64,000 bases of DNA from JAZNQN01 sp045656005 (lineage in GTDB: Bacteria; Bacillota; Clostridia; UMGS1883; UMGS1540), in NCBI GenBank assembly GCA_045656005.1, contig JAZOQG010000003.1, positions 1-64,000 of the forward strand. The letters are read 5' to 3'. Below are positions 1-8,190 of the stretch, piece by piece; the first letter of the stretch is position 1; every line of letters begins with the position of its first letter. The position numbers and the translations under genes were made by a program. The notes beneath the pieces were generated by a model. The model did not search any database, was not told the origin of the DNA, and was given only the letters and a program-made list of their open reading frames with translations.

Positions 1-761
1 GTTTTCTCGTCATCTCCGCTTTCGATATAGTAGTTTACATGCTCTGATATGGTCATGCTTTCAAAGAGCACTTCCTCCTCCGTTTTATCGGCAGGGGCTA
101 TTACGAGAACATATTCACCCTTTGGTGGGTTTTCGTCACTATAAAGAGTTTGTGCCTTTGAAAGAGTTGTTCTTATGGTTTCTTCGTGAAGTTTTGTGAT
201 TTCCCTTGAAAGGGAAATTTTTCTGTCTCCAAAAACTTCGTACATATCGCGGAGTGTATTGCGAAGTTTATGGGGTGCTTCATAAAAAATCAAAGTTCTT
301 TTATCGTTTTTAACTTCATCAAGTCTATCCATTCGGCTTTTTCTGTTCATGCTCAAAAAGCCTTCAAATGCAAATCTGCCCGTAGGCAGTGCCGAAACTA
401 TAAGGGCACAAATTGCCGCAACTGCACCAGGCACGGGTATTACGGGAATATCTGCCTCGGCACAAAGTGAAACCAAGTCTTCACCGGGGTCTGAAATTGC
501 AGGAGTTCCTGCATCAGATACGAGCGCGATATTTTCGCCCTCAAGAAGTTTTTTAACAAGCAGTTCGCCTTTTTCGCGGCGGTTATGCTCATAATAACTT
601 ATCATCGGCTTTTTAATATCAAGATGATTTAAAAGCTTTAAAGTATGCCTTGTGTCTTCTGCGGCAATCAGGTCAACACTTTTGAGTGTTTCAATAAGTC
701 TTTCTGATATGTCGCCTAAATTTCCTATGGGAGTTGCGCAAAGATATAAGGTTCCGCTCAC
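1..761 (-). CDS. rsmI: 16S rRNA (cytidine-1402 2'-O)-methyltransferase RsmI, 3' end cut by the window edge
   Basis: This enzyme 2'-O-methylates C1402 of 16S rRNA in the ribosomal P site, using S-adenosylmethionine. About 253 codons are present, and the last few dozen residues lie outside the window. The N terminus has the tetrapyrrole-methylase fold signature LYLCATPIGNLGDIS, followed by AAEDTRHT, SDAGTPAISDPG, a proline-rich PVPGAVAAI turn and TGRFAFEGF, all typical of RsmI. The start is a GTG at 761 that overlaps the TGA stop of the upstream methyltransferase gene (GTGA overlap), so the two are translationally coupled. The pairing of this gene with the trmN6-like gene is the same as yabB-yabC in Bacillus. 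Identification is secure; only the C terminus is unseen. Confidence 0.93.
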   Translation of the reverse strand, partial: MSGTLYLCATPIGNLGDISERLIETLKSVDLIAAEDTRHTLKLLNHLDIKKPMISYYEHNRREKGELLVKKLLEGENIALVSDAGTPAISDPGEDLVSLCAEADIPVIPVPGAVAAICALIVSALPTGRFAFEGFLSMNRKSRMDRLDEVKNDKRTLIFYEAPHKLRNTLRDMYEVFGDRKISLSREITKLHEETIRTTLSKAQTLYSDENPPKGEYVLVIAPADKTEEEVLFESMTISEHVNYYIESGDDEK

Positions 762-1498
762 TTTACACTTCCCCTTTCATATATATTATTCACTTCATCA
801 GTATAATTTCCGTTTTCATTATACACATAAAGAGTTTTTTCAAATTTTAAAAATGGTTTTGAGCCTTTTATACCTTCTACCAGAAAAAGGTTTGGTTCTT
901 TTTCATAAGATGGGGCAATCATTTTTATTCTTTTAGGCTCAATTTTATGCTCTCTCATTGTGCACAAAACATCCGCAAGGCGGTTTGCACGGTGAACCAT
1001 AAAAAGTTTTCCACCGAATTTTAAGAGAGTACGGGACACCGACAAAACATCATCAAGAGAACACATAAGTTCATGTCTTGAAATGGCTTTTATGTCGGTG
1101 GGGTTTACAATTCCGCCACCCATTTTTTCATAAGGCGGATTGCAGGTTATTGCATCAAAACATTCATGCCCGAAAAGAGAGGGGGCATTTTTAAGGTCAT
1201 CATTTATAATTTCTATATTTTTAATTTCGTTATGTAATACGCTTCGCTGTGCCATTTTTGCAATTTCGGGGATAATTTCAATGCCATATATTTTTTCTGG
1301 TGAATACCTTCCGTGAAGCAGAAGGGGGATAATACCTGTTCCTGTGCACAAATCAAGCACCTTGTCACTTTTTTTGAGAGTAGCAAAGTGGGAAAGGAAC
1401 ACAGCGTCACATCCGAAACAAAATCCATCTTTGCGTTGGATTATAGAAAGTCCGCGAAATTGCAAATCATCTATTCTTTCGTTTTCCAAAAGCTCCAT
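758..1498 (-). CDS. trmN6: TrmN6-type tRNA1(Val) adenine-N6 methyltransferase (YabB family)
   Basis: This is a class I SAM-dependent N6-adenine methyltransferase, whose family modifies A37 of tRNA1(Val). The SAM-binding motif I DLCTGTG lies near residues 49-55, and the catalytic NPPY motif typical of N6-adenine methylases near residues 120-123. I place the start at the ATG at 1498 (246 aa). It is preceded by a GAGGT ribosome site five bases upstream, whereas a longer open frame running up to 1531 has none. The 3' end overlaps rsmI by four bases. A GC-rich hairpin (1519-1560) lies just upstream, so transcription is probably separate from the ferredoxin gene. Substrate identity comes from family membership, not from the sequence itself. 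Confidence 0.85.
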   Translation of the reverse strand: MELLENERIDDLQFRGLSIIQRKDGFCFGCDAVFLSHFATLKKSDKVLDLCTGTGIIPLLLHGRYSPEKIYGIEIIPEIAKMAQRSVLHNEIKNIEIINDDLKNAPSLFGHECFDAITCNPPYEKMGGGIVNPTDIKAISRHELMCSLDDVLSVSRTLLKFGGKLFMVHRANRLADVLCTMREHKIEPKRIKMIAPSYEKEPNLFLVEGIKGSKPFLKFEKTLYVYNENGNYTDEVNNIYERGSVK

Positions 1499-1518
1499 AT
1501 TTACCTCATAAAAATAAC

Positions 1519-1560
1519 GGGACTGTATCAAAAAGCAAATTTATGCCATGACACAGCCCC
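1519..1560 (-). terminator. Hairpin between the ferredoxin gene and trmN6, terminator-like
   Basis: On the minus strand GGGGCTGTGTCA pairs with TGATACAGTCCC (12 pairs, two of them G-U) around an 18-nt loop, followed by GTTATTTTT. It would end transcripts arriving from the ferredoxin side. The hairpin abuts the left end of the repeat at 1560-1840. Confidence 0.5.
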
Positions 1561-1840
1561 TTAAGCAGTTACGTTAATATCAGAACCCGTTTTTTGGCGG
1601 ATTTTTTCGTCACTGCTTTGTTAAAATACTCGCAAATACGTCAGTATTAGCTCCGTTTTTGCCTTGCATTGCCTGAAAAAATCCAGACAAAAAATCTTTC
1701 TGACCATAAAGCTTTAAAATTTGTGATTTTTCACGGCGGAAGGTCGCAGGAATATTTATTATATTTCAAGACCGACAACACAGAAAAAGCCTAATTTTAA
1801 AGCTTTTGGCGGAGTTTTGATACTAACATAACTGCTTAAG
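1560..1840. repeat. 281-bp MITE-like element with 27-bp imperfect terminal inverted repeats
   Basis: The left end (1560-1586, beginning CTTAAGCAGTTACGTT) is the inverted complement of the right end (1814-1840, ending AACTGCTTAAG) at 24 of 27 positions. The interior carries no open frame of note. It does contain a small dyad, AATACT...AGTATT, near 1626-1649. The element fills almost all of the gap between trmN6 and the ferredoxin gene, and the ferredoxin stop codon lies 16 bp outside it. I see no target-site duplication and no second copy in the window. A non-autonomous miniature transposon is the simplest reading, but a large cruciform 3' UTR is possible. Confidence 0.55.
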
Positions 1841-1855
1841 CAGATACAATCTGCA

Positions 1856-2026
1856 TTAGTCCTGAACAGGAGCTCCCACAGGACAAACATTAGCGCAGTT
1901 ACCGCACTCAATACATGTGTCTGCATCGATTACATAAGCAGAATCGCCGGCAGAAATACATGAAACAGGGCATTCAGCTTCGCAAGCGCCGCAGCTGATG
2001 CATTCATCTGTAATTACATATGCCAT
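1856..2026 (-). CDS. 2[4Fe-4S] ferredoxin
   Basis: This 56-residue bacterial-type ferredoxin is a soluble low-potential electron carrier of anaerobes. Two cysteine clusters are visible, CISCGACEAECP near residues 9-20 and CIECGNCANVCP near residues 38-49. Each supplies three cysteines to one cluster and a fourth to the other. The start is the ATG at 2026, eight bases after GGAGG; an in-frame upstream extension to 2068 has no ribosome site. A sigma-A promoter (TTGAAA, 17 bp, TATTCT) lies at 2050-2078. It appears monocistronic. The redox partners (pyruvate:ferredoxin oxidoreductase, hydrogenase and similar) are not in this window. Confidence 0.95.
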   Translation of the reverse strand: MAYVITDECISCGACEAECPVSCISAGDSAYVIDADTCIECGNCANVCPVGAPVQD

Positions 2027-2049
2027 TTTACACACCTCCTCAATTAAAC

Positions 2050-2078
2050 AGAATAACACAAAAAGCAAAAAATTTCAA
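2050..2078 (-). promoter_or_regulatory. Sigma-A promoter of the ferredoxin gene
   Basis: The minus strand reads TTGAAA, a 17-bp spacer, then TATTCT, placing the transcription start about 15 bases before the GGAGG ribosome site. Confidence 0.65.
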
Positions 2079-2105
2079 TACATTTTTAAAAAAGAATGAA
2101 AGATT

Positions 2106-4355
2106 TTACATTTTTTCGCTTGAAAATACAATTTCGCCGTCTTTTTCCATAGCTTTTAAAGTGTTTTTTGAAGAAAGTGTACCCATTACAATCATTTTTG
2201 AAACCTTATCTTCAAGTTCTTTTTGTATTATGCGGCGAAGCGGTCTCGCACCGTTTTTGGGGTCATAACCCTTTTCAAGAAGGAGTGAGAGTGCATCCTC
2301 GGTGATTTCAAATTTTATATCACGTTCCATAAGTTTTTCGGAAAATTCACCCACAAGTTTTCTCAAAATTTCCAGAAGGACATCTTTGGAAAGAGAATTA
2401 AATGTAATTATCTCATCAATTCTATTGATAAATTCGGGTCTGAAATACTCTTTAAGTGCGGCTTTTACCTTGTCCTCCGATGCCTTAGCTTCGTTTATGG
2501 TGTAGCCGGGGGCATTGCCTTTATGGTCGCTTCCCGCATTTGATGTCATTATTATAATAGTATTTTTAAAGCTGACAACCTTTCCGTGGCTATCGCATAT
2601 TCTTCCGTCTTCAAAAATCTGCAGAAGAATATTTAAAACATCTGCATGAGCCTTTTCAATTTCATCAAGTAAAATTATGGAATATGGTTTTCTTCTTACT
2701 TTCTCGGTAAGCTGACCTGCATCATCATACCCTACATATCCCGGAGGCGCTCCTATAATTTTGGAAACGGCATGTTTCTCCATGTATTCCGACATGTCAA
2801 GGCGGATTAAAGCTTCTTCGCTATCAAACATTGCTTCGGCAAGGGAAAGTACCAGCTCTGTTTTTCCGACACCTGTGGAGCCTGTAAAAATAAAGGATAC
2901 GGGTCTCTCTTTCTTGGAAAGACCGACGCGGTTTCGGAGAATTGCCGCAGAAATTGCGTCAATCGCCTTATCTTGTCCTTTTACTCTTTTGCGAAGTGTT
3001 TCAGGGAGTGACAAGAGCTTTTCGTTTTCACCCTTTGTAATGCTTGCGGCAGGTATTTTTGTCCATTTTTCTATTACCTTTGCAACATCTTCGGTAGTAA
3101 GGGCGGGGGTTGTAATTTCGACTTCAAGCAGTTTCTTTTCGTCTTCAAGACGGCAAAGATTCATGCGAAGTTCTGCAATTTTTTCATATCCGTTCTCTTC
3201 GCCCGACGCTTCTTCGAGCTGTGCATTGATTTTTTCAATGTCGCAGTTTATGTTGTAAAGTTTTGAAAGAGAAGTGTTTTTAAGATTTGCGCGCGATGCC
3301 GCTTCGTCTATTATATCAATTGCTTTATCGGGAAGATATCGGTCAGTAATATATCTTTCACTTAATTTTGTGGCAGAAATTATAACCTCGGTTGGAATTT
3401 CTACCTTGTGAAATTTTTCATAGTACGGGCGAAGTCCTTTTATAATTTCAATAGTTTCGTCTATTGTAGGCTCATCCACCATTATTGGCTGAAATCTTCT
3501 CTCTAAAGCAGTATCTTTTTCAATAAATTTTCTATATTCTGTGGTGGTTGTTGCGCCTATTATCTGAATTTCGCCTCTTGCAAGAGAGGGTTTTAATATA
3601 TTTGCGGCACTCATTGCCCCGTCAGCATCGCCTGCGGCAACAATATTATGAATTTCGTCTATAACCAAAATTATATTGCCTGCTTTTTTTACTTCTTCCA
3701 GAATTGACTTGAGTCTCGCCTCAAACTGCCCGCGAAACTGAGTTCCTGCGACAATAGAAGTAAAATCAAGAAGGTAAATGCGGTGATTTAACAGTTTTTC
3801 GGGAACTGTGCCTGCGGCAATGCGAAGGGCAAGTCCTTCTGCAATTGCAGTTTTGCCGACACCCGGCTCACCAATAAGGCAGGGGTTATTTTTTGTGCGT
3901 CTGTTTAAAACCTCAATGCACCTTGTAATCTCGCTTTCTCTTCCTACAACGGGGTCAACAAGTCCTTCTGCGGCACGTTTTGTAAGGTCTGTGCCATAAG
4001 AATCGAGAAGGCTTTTCTTTTTCTTCTTTTCTTTTTTGCCATTTTCTTTTTTAGATGTTTCTTCTTCTGCGTTTCCGCCTGCAAGTTTGAAAAAGCTCTT
4101 AATGGGATTGTCATCGTCATCATCAACAAAAGACTCCATCATATCCCCGGGCATACCAAAAAAGCCTGCCATCTGCTCTTCAAGATTATCAAAATCCTCG
4201 GGGCTTATTCCCATGGCTTCCATAGACTTTGAAACATCAATCCCAAGCTCTTTTGCGCAGGGAAGGCAAAGACCTTCATTTATCGTTTTTCCGTTTTCCA
4301 TTCTTGTAACAAATATAACTGCAAGATTTTTTTTGCAGTGTGAACACATCATCAT
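2106..4355 (-). CDS. ClpE/ClpC-type AAA+ unfoldase with N-terminal zinc finger
   Basis: This ATP-dependent Hsp100 unfoldase (about 749 aa) has two AAA+ modules. The N terminus carries a CxxC...CxxC zinc finger (CSHC and CLPC), as in ClpE, in place of a ClpC double-repeat N domain. Module 1 has Walker A GEPGVGKT and Walker B VIDEIHN. A short coiled-coil middle domain follows, and then module 2 with GSTGVGKTE, LLDEIEKAH and a C-terminal D2-small domain. The start at 4355 is chosen because AAGGA lies ten bases upstream; an in-frame ATG at 4385 has no ribosome site. In the expected ClpP-docking loop, where ClpC has a V/L/I-G-F tripeptide, the sequence reads NAPGYT, so ClpP partnership is uncertain. 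No CtsR operator was recognised upstream. Confidence 0.9.
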   Translation of the reverse strand: MMMCSHCKKNLAVIFVTRMENGKTINEGLCLPCAKELGIDVSKSMEAMGISPEDFDNLEEQMAGFFGMPGDMMESFVDDDDDNPIKSFFKLAGGNAEEETSKKENGKKEKKKKKSLLDSYGTDLTKRAAEGLVDPVVGRESEITRCIEVLNRRTKNNPCLIGEPGVGKTAIAEGLALRIAAGTVPEKLLNHRIYLLDFTSIVAGTQFRGQFEARLKSILEEVKKAGNIILVIDEIHNIVAAGDADGAMSAANILKPSLARGEIQIIGATTTTEYRKFIEKDTALERRFQPIMVDEPTIDETIEIIKGLRPYYEKFHKVEIPTEVIISATKLSERYITDRYLPDKAIDIIDEAASRANLKNTSLSKLYNINCDIEKINAQLEEASGEENGYEKIAELRMNLCRLEDEKKLLEVEITTPALTTEDVAKVIEKWTKIPAASITKGENEKLLSLPETLRKRVKGQDKAIDAISAAILRNRVGLSKKERPVSFIFTGSTGVGKTELVLSLAEAMFDSEEALIRLDMSEYMEKHAVSKIIGAPPGYVGYDDAGQLTEKVRRKPYSIILLDEIEKAHADVLNILLQIFEDGRICDSHGKVVSFKNTIIIMTSNAGSDHKGNAPGYTINEAKASEDKVKAALKEYFRPEFINRIDEIITFNSLSKDVLLEILRKLVGEFSEKLMERDIKFEITEDALSLLLEKGYDPKNGARPLRRIIQKELEDKVSKMIVMGTLSSKNTLKAMEKDGEIVFSSEKM

Positions 4356-4438
4356 TAAAACCAAATCCTTAAAATTATTGTGCAAGGCACTAAACTATAT
4401 TGTAACATAAAACTTTAAATAAGTTTATTAACATTCTG

Positions 4439-4468
4439 TAAAAAATCTGCCAAAAGGCAGATTTTTAT
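4439..4468 (-). terminator. Terminator of the L,D-transpeptidase gene
   Basis: A perfect hairpin, TCTGCC-aaaa-GGCAGA, is flanked by A and T runs (AAAAATCTGCC...ATTTTTATT). It follows the transpeptidase stop codon by about 35 bases and could work in both directions. Confidence 0.75.
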
Positions 4469-4503
4469 TACATATGGTCAGGGCTGTGCATTTTATCACA
4501 TTC

Positions 4504-5643
4504 CTAGTAAACTATAACTGTTGTGTTAAATGGCATGTCTCTTTCCATCCATCTTACATCATCATCATACATTCTTATACACCCGTGTGATGCAGGACGG
4601 CCAATGGTGGCATCAATGAGTGTTGAGCCATCGGGAGTATAAAGTCTTGAATGAAATGCAAGTCCTCTGTAAAGTTCAAAATATAAAATGGGGCGCACCT
4701 GATAATCGGGTTTTACCCATTTATCTTCTCTTGCAATGTATTTATAAACTCCCATGGGTGTAGGAGTTGTGTTTGCACCTGTAGCGCAAGAGAAAGATTT
4801 TAAAATCTTCCATTTAAAACGGCTTCCTACAAAAATATTAACTTTCTGCCTTCTGGGGTTAATCCAGATAAGGTAACCTGTCTGGCTGTCGTAACCTTTT
4901 GCATTTACAAAAATTTCTTTCTCGTCATTTGTATAGTCACCCGACTCTGTAAAGTTTGAGGAAGAAATGCGAACACTGCCATATGGCACCCATACATATG
5001 TTGCATCGGGAAGCTGAATGTAAGCAGAATATTCCTCGTTATGGTCATAATATATAACGGAAGTGCCTGCCGCAACTGTTCCCACTTTATTTGTAAGGGA
5101 GCTGTTTCCGTATGTAGCAGAGGAAGAAGTTACTGTGGCTCTTATCTGCATCGGCTGAACAAGTTCCAAAACCCTTTGTACCTCGGTGTCAATATAAGTG
5201 TCAGGGCTATAGGGAATTGTGATAAGCTCTTCTCTTATAATTCCGTCAACTGCAATATCCACACTTACTCCTGTGGAGCCTTTAGGAGAATAGTAGGGCA
5301 AAAGTCCCTGATAGCTTATGGTAATCCCTTCGTAAAGGTCGATATTGCTATAGTATCCGTCAGAAAGAGGAACGCCGTCTTGCTTCCACTGAAGGGACGC
5401 TGTGGTGCCTTCGGGAACATTTGTAATTTTCATTTCAACCATTACGGGCTGATTTTTCATAAGGCTTTCGCTATGAGATGTAAATTCCACTCCGAGGCTT
5501 TTAACAACGCTCGGCGGTGCTGCGGGGGGACGCGGGTATGCACCCAGTGCCCTTATAACCTCAAGCTCCCTTGCAGATGCAGGAGCATAAAGTGTACATA
5601 TTGTGATTGTAATTGCAAGAATCAAAGTAATAATTTTTTTCAA
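4504..5643 (-). CDS. Secreted L,D-transpeptidase (YkuD domain)
   Basis: This exported peptidoglycan cross-linking enzyme has 379 residues. A signal peptide occupies residues 1-24 (a hydrophobic ITLILAITITICTLYA core ending at an ASA cleavage site). The middle region resembles Ig-like and SH3-like wall-binding modules, with a valine-rich segment around residues 180-225. The C-terminal YkuD catalytic domain ends with SHGCIRMYDDD, giving the conserved His-Gly-Cys-Ile-Arg with the nucleophilic cysteine. It has its own strong promoter at 5679-5707 and an AAGGCGGAT ribosome site. It likely forms 3-3 cross-links or anchors wall polymers; its exact substrate cannot be read from the sequence. Confidence 0.92.
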   Translation of the reverse strand: MKKIITLILAITITICTLYAPASARELEVIRALGAYPRPPAAPPSVVKSLGVEFTSHSESLMKNQPVMVEMKITNVPEGTTASLQWKQDGVPLSDGYYSNIDLYEGITISYQGLLPYYSPKGSTGVSVDIAVDGIIREELITIPYSPDTYIDTEVQRVLELVQPMQIRATVTSSSATYGNSSLTNKVGTVAAGTSVIYYDHNEEYSAYIQLPDATYVWVPYGSVRISSSNFTESGDYTNDEKEIFVNAKGYDSQTGYLIWINPRRQKVNIFVGSRFKWKILKSFSCATGANTTPTPMGVYKYIAREDKWVKPDYQVRPILYFELYRGLAFHSRLYTPDGSTLIDATIGRPASHGCIRMYDDDVRWMERDMPFNTTVIVY

Positions 5644-5678
5644 TATAATCCGCCTTTCGGAAATTTTTAAATCAATTA

Positions 5679-5707
5679 ATTATACAGCCACAATCTCTGG
5701 TTGTCAA
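5679..5707 (-). promoter_or_regulatory. Sigma-A promoter of the L,D-transpeptidase gene
   Basis: The minus strand carries consensus TTGACA, a 17-bp spacer and TATAAT. It starts nine bases after the ispE stop, so the transpeptidase can be expressed apart from the upstream operon. Confidence 0.85.
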
Positions 5708-5715
5708 CTGAAAAA

Positions 5716-6585
5716 TTAAGGAAAAATCAACTCATTTTGAGGCAAAGCAGAAAATGAAAAGCACTTATGTGCTCTTTTAAAGTGGGAAACAGCTTTTTTT
5801 GCTTCCTTTTGCGAGTTAAAAATGCCGAAAACTGCTGAGCCGCTTCCGCTCATGCAACTGCCAAGAGCACCAAAGGACAAAAGCTCACTTTTATATTTTA
5901 CGAGGTCTTTATATCTGGGCTCTACGGCTTTTTCCAAAACATTGAAGGCTCTTATGGAAAGTGCGTGCAAATCCTTCGAGTTAAGTGCTGAAATTATGCC
6001 ATCTGTATCGGGGTGATATTCACATTCTGAGAGCGAAAAGTTTTCAAAAACTGTTTTGGTGCTTATAGAAAGAGAAGGTTTTATAAGCACGATATGGCAC
6101 TCGGGCATAGATGGAAGGGGAGTTAAAATTTCGCCCACACCTTCTGCAAGGTGAGTGCCGCCCCTCATGCAGAAAACGACATCTGCTCCGCAAGATAGCC
6201 CTATTTTTTCCAAGTTTTCACTTTCTATGGGGAAACCATGCATTTTATTAAGTCCCAGAAGAGCGGCGGCGGCATCTGCACTTCCGCCTCCAAGTCCTGC
6301 TCCCATCGGGATTTTCTTGTCAATATATATATCTGCTGCAGGATTTTTTCCTATTTCTGCATAGAAAAGCTCCGCAGCTTTAAAAACAATATTCCGTCTG
6401 TCGCAAGGAAGATAGGAAAGGTTTGATTTTATGCGTATTCCGTCATAATCAGTATTTATAAAAACCTTATCGTGAAGGCTTACCGACTGCATAACCGATT
6501 TAAGATTATGATAGCCGTCAGCCCTTTTTCCCACAACGTCAAGAGAAATATTTATTTTTGCATAGGCTTTAAAACATTCTCTCAT
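5716..6585 (-). CDS. ispE: 4-diphosphocytidyl-2-C-methyl-D-erythritol kinase
   Basis: IspE is the GHMP kinase that phosphorylates CDP-methylerythritol in the MEP route to isoprenoids. It is 289 residues long, the usual size. The N terminus has AYAKINISLDV, with the substrate-binding lysine, and GYHNL. The glycine-rich ATP loop PMGAGLGGGSADAAAAL lies near residues 90-107, and a C-terminal GSCMSGSGSAVFG forms GHMP motif 3. The ATG overlaps the galU stop by four bases (ATGA), so it is the last gene of a dacF-ttcA-galU-ispE transcription unit. Its presence indicates that this organism makes isoprenoids by the MEP rather than the mevalonate route. Confidence 0.96.
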   Translation of the reverse strand: MRECFKAYAKINISLDVVGKRADGYHNLKSVMQSVSLHDKVFINTDYDGIRIKSNLSYLPCDRRNIVFKAAELFYAEIGKNPAADIYIDKKIPMGAGLGGGSADAAAALLGLNKMHGFPIESENLEKIGLSCGADVVFCMRGGTHLAEGVGEILTPLPSMPECHIVLIKPSLSISTKTVFENFSLSECEYHPDTDGIISALNSKDLHALSIRAFNVLEKAVEPRYKDLVKYKSELLSFGALGSCMSGSGSAVFGIFNSQKEAKKAVSHFKRAHKCFSFSALPQNELIFP

Positions 6586-7454
6586 TTATTTTCTCCGACT
6601 AATTTTTTAAGATATTCCATAAATTCGTCTTTGATGTCATCACGGCGAAGTGCCTGCTCAACAGTGGCCTGCAAAAATCCCATTTTATTACCGACATCAT
6701 AGCGCTTGCCAATAAAATCATAGGCATAAATAGGTTGTTTGGCTGAAAGCATGGAAAGTGCATCTGTAAGCTGAATTTCTCCGCCTGCACCAGGGGTTAC
6801 ATTCTCGAGGCACTCAAAAATTTCAGGAGTTATGATATATCTTCCCAAAACTGCAATGCGGGAAGGTGCATCTTCTTTTTTTGGTTTTTCAACCATATCC
6901 AAAACTCTGTAAACTCGGTCTGAAACGGGACCTGGTTTTATGATTCCATATTTTGAAACGTCGTTTTCAGAAACTGTCTGAACACCTAAGATACTGCAGG
7001 AATATTTTTCGTAAACGTCAATCATCTGTTTAAGGCATGGGGTTTCGCTGTGAACTATATCGTCACCCAAAAGTACTGCAAAAGGCTCATGACCTACAAA
7101 AGATTTTGCACAGTGGATGGCATGTCCGAGTCCGAGTGCCTCTTTTTGTCTTACATAATGAATGTTTGCGAGAGAGGAAATTGGTTCAATCTGCTCTATA
7201 AAATCAAATTTACCTGCTCTTTTAAGCTCGTTTTCAAGCTCGTAGGATTTATCAAAATGGTCCTCAATAGCTCTTTTTCCGCGACCTGTTATAATGAGAA
7301 TATCCTCAATACCTGATGACGCTGCCTCCTCAATAATGTATTGCAAAGTAGGAGTGTCAACTATGGGGAGCATTTCCTTCGGAACTGCTTTTGTAGCAGG
7401 GAGAAATCTTGTTCCCAGTCCTGCTGCAGGGATAACCGCTTTTTTGATTTTCAT
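6582..7454 (-). CDS. galU: UTP-glucose-1-phosphate uridylyltransferase
   Basis: This cytosolic enzyme makes UDP-glucose for cell-surface glycans. It has 290 residues. The nucleotide-binding signature GLGTRFLPATKAVPKEMLPI lies near residues 12-31. LLGDDI at about residue 127 and the DMVEKPKKE sugar-phosphate motif near residue 187 are also present. It has an AAAGGAT ribosome site and overlaps ispE by four bases downstream; ttcA ends 19 bp upstream. Its place next to cell-wall genes (carboxypeptidase, L,D-transpeptidase) fits an envelope role. Full length with intact motifs. Confidence 0.96.
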   Translation of the reverse strand: MKIKKAVIPAAGLGTRFLPATKAVPKEMLPIVDTPTLQYIIEEAASSGIEDILIITGRGKRAIEDHFDKSYELENELKRAGKFDFIEQIEPISSLANIHYVRQKEALGLGHAIHCAKSFVGHEPFAVLLGDDIVHSETPCLKQMIDVYEKYSCSILGVQTVSENDVSKYGIIKPGPVSDRVYRVLDMVEKPKKEDAPSRIAVLGRYIITPEIFECLENVTPGAGGEIQLTDALSMLSAKQPIYAYDFIGKRYDVGNKMGFLQATVEQALRRDDIKDEFMEYLKKLVGENK

Positions 7455-7473
7455 AATAACAAATCCTTTCTTT

Positions 7474-8184
7474 TTAATTTATTTTCCAGTCGGGCAACGT
7501 ATCTTTTATTGCGGTGAAAACTCTTTCGGAAAGTCCGTGGTTTTCACTATTTAATCTTTTGAGAAGGTTTTTCATATCCTCTCTTTTTGTATTTCCGTCA
7601 GCAGGGCATGAGCTTTTTACTGTCGGAATATCATTTCTGTTCATAAAACCAATAACCTGATGCTCTGTCATATAAATAAGAGGTCTTATCACGTGAATGT
7701 CTTTTCTGTCAAGATATGTTACTGGACTAAAGCATCCTATTCTGCCTTCATAAAAGAGTGAAAGAAAAAAGGTTTCGATAACATCATCAAAGTGATGGCC
7801 GAGTGCCACTTTATTGCATCCATGTTCTTTTGCGGCATCATGAAGTGCACCGCGGCGAAGTTTTGCACAAAGAGAACAGGGACTTTTTTCCTGCCTTATA
7901 TCAAAAACTATTTCGGCTATGTTTGTTTTCTGAATTACAAGGTCTATTCCTGCGTTTTTGAAGCACTCTGTAAGGGGAGAATAGTCCATGCCGGGAAAAC
8001 CCATATCAAGGCTTATGGGGACTATCTCAAATTTTTGCGGATAAAAACGCTTTAAAGCATTAAGACCAAGGGCGAGGGTGCTGCTGTCTTTCCCGCCTGA
8101 AATGCCAACGGCAATGCGGTCACCCTCATTTATCATTTTATAATCATCCACCGCTCGGCGGATATAGCTTAAAACTCTTCTCAA
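7474..8184 (-). CDS. ttcA: TtcA-like PP-loop tRNA thiolation ATPase
   Basis: This is an N-type ATP pyrophosphatase of the TtcA family, which adds sulfur to C32 of tRNAs using an iron-sulfur cluster. The PP-loop SGGKDSS lies near residues 29-35. The cluster-ligand CxxC motif is in CSLCAKLRRG, and GHHFDDVIETF is the second family motif. At 236 residues it is slightly shorter than E. coli TtcA. The start is TTG at 8184. Its GAGG ribosome site overlaps the stop codon of the upstream carboxypeptidase gene, so translation is probably coupled. The thiolated position is inferred from the family. Confidence 0.88.
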   Translation of the reverse strand: MRRVLSYIRRAVDDYKMINEGDRIAVGISGGKDSSTLALGLNALKRFYPQKFEIVPISLDMGFPGMDYSPLTECFKNAGIDLVIQKTNIAEIVFDIRQEKSPCSLCAKLRRGALHDAAKEHGCNKVALGHHFDDVIETFFLSLFYEGRIGCFSPVTYLDRKDIHVIRPLIYMTEHQVIGFMNRNDIPTVKSSCPADGNTKREDMKNLLKRLNSENHGLSERVFTAIKDTLPDWKIN

Positions 8185-8190
8185 TATTCT

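Noticed and set aside
2761..3258. A 165-codon plus-strand frame inside the Clp ATPase gene
   Set aside because: It is a serine-rich mirror of a well-supported gene, with no ribosome site.
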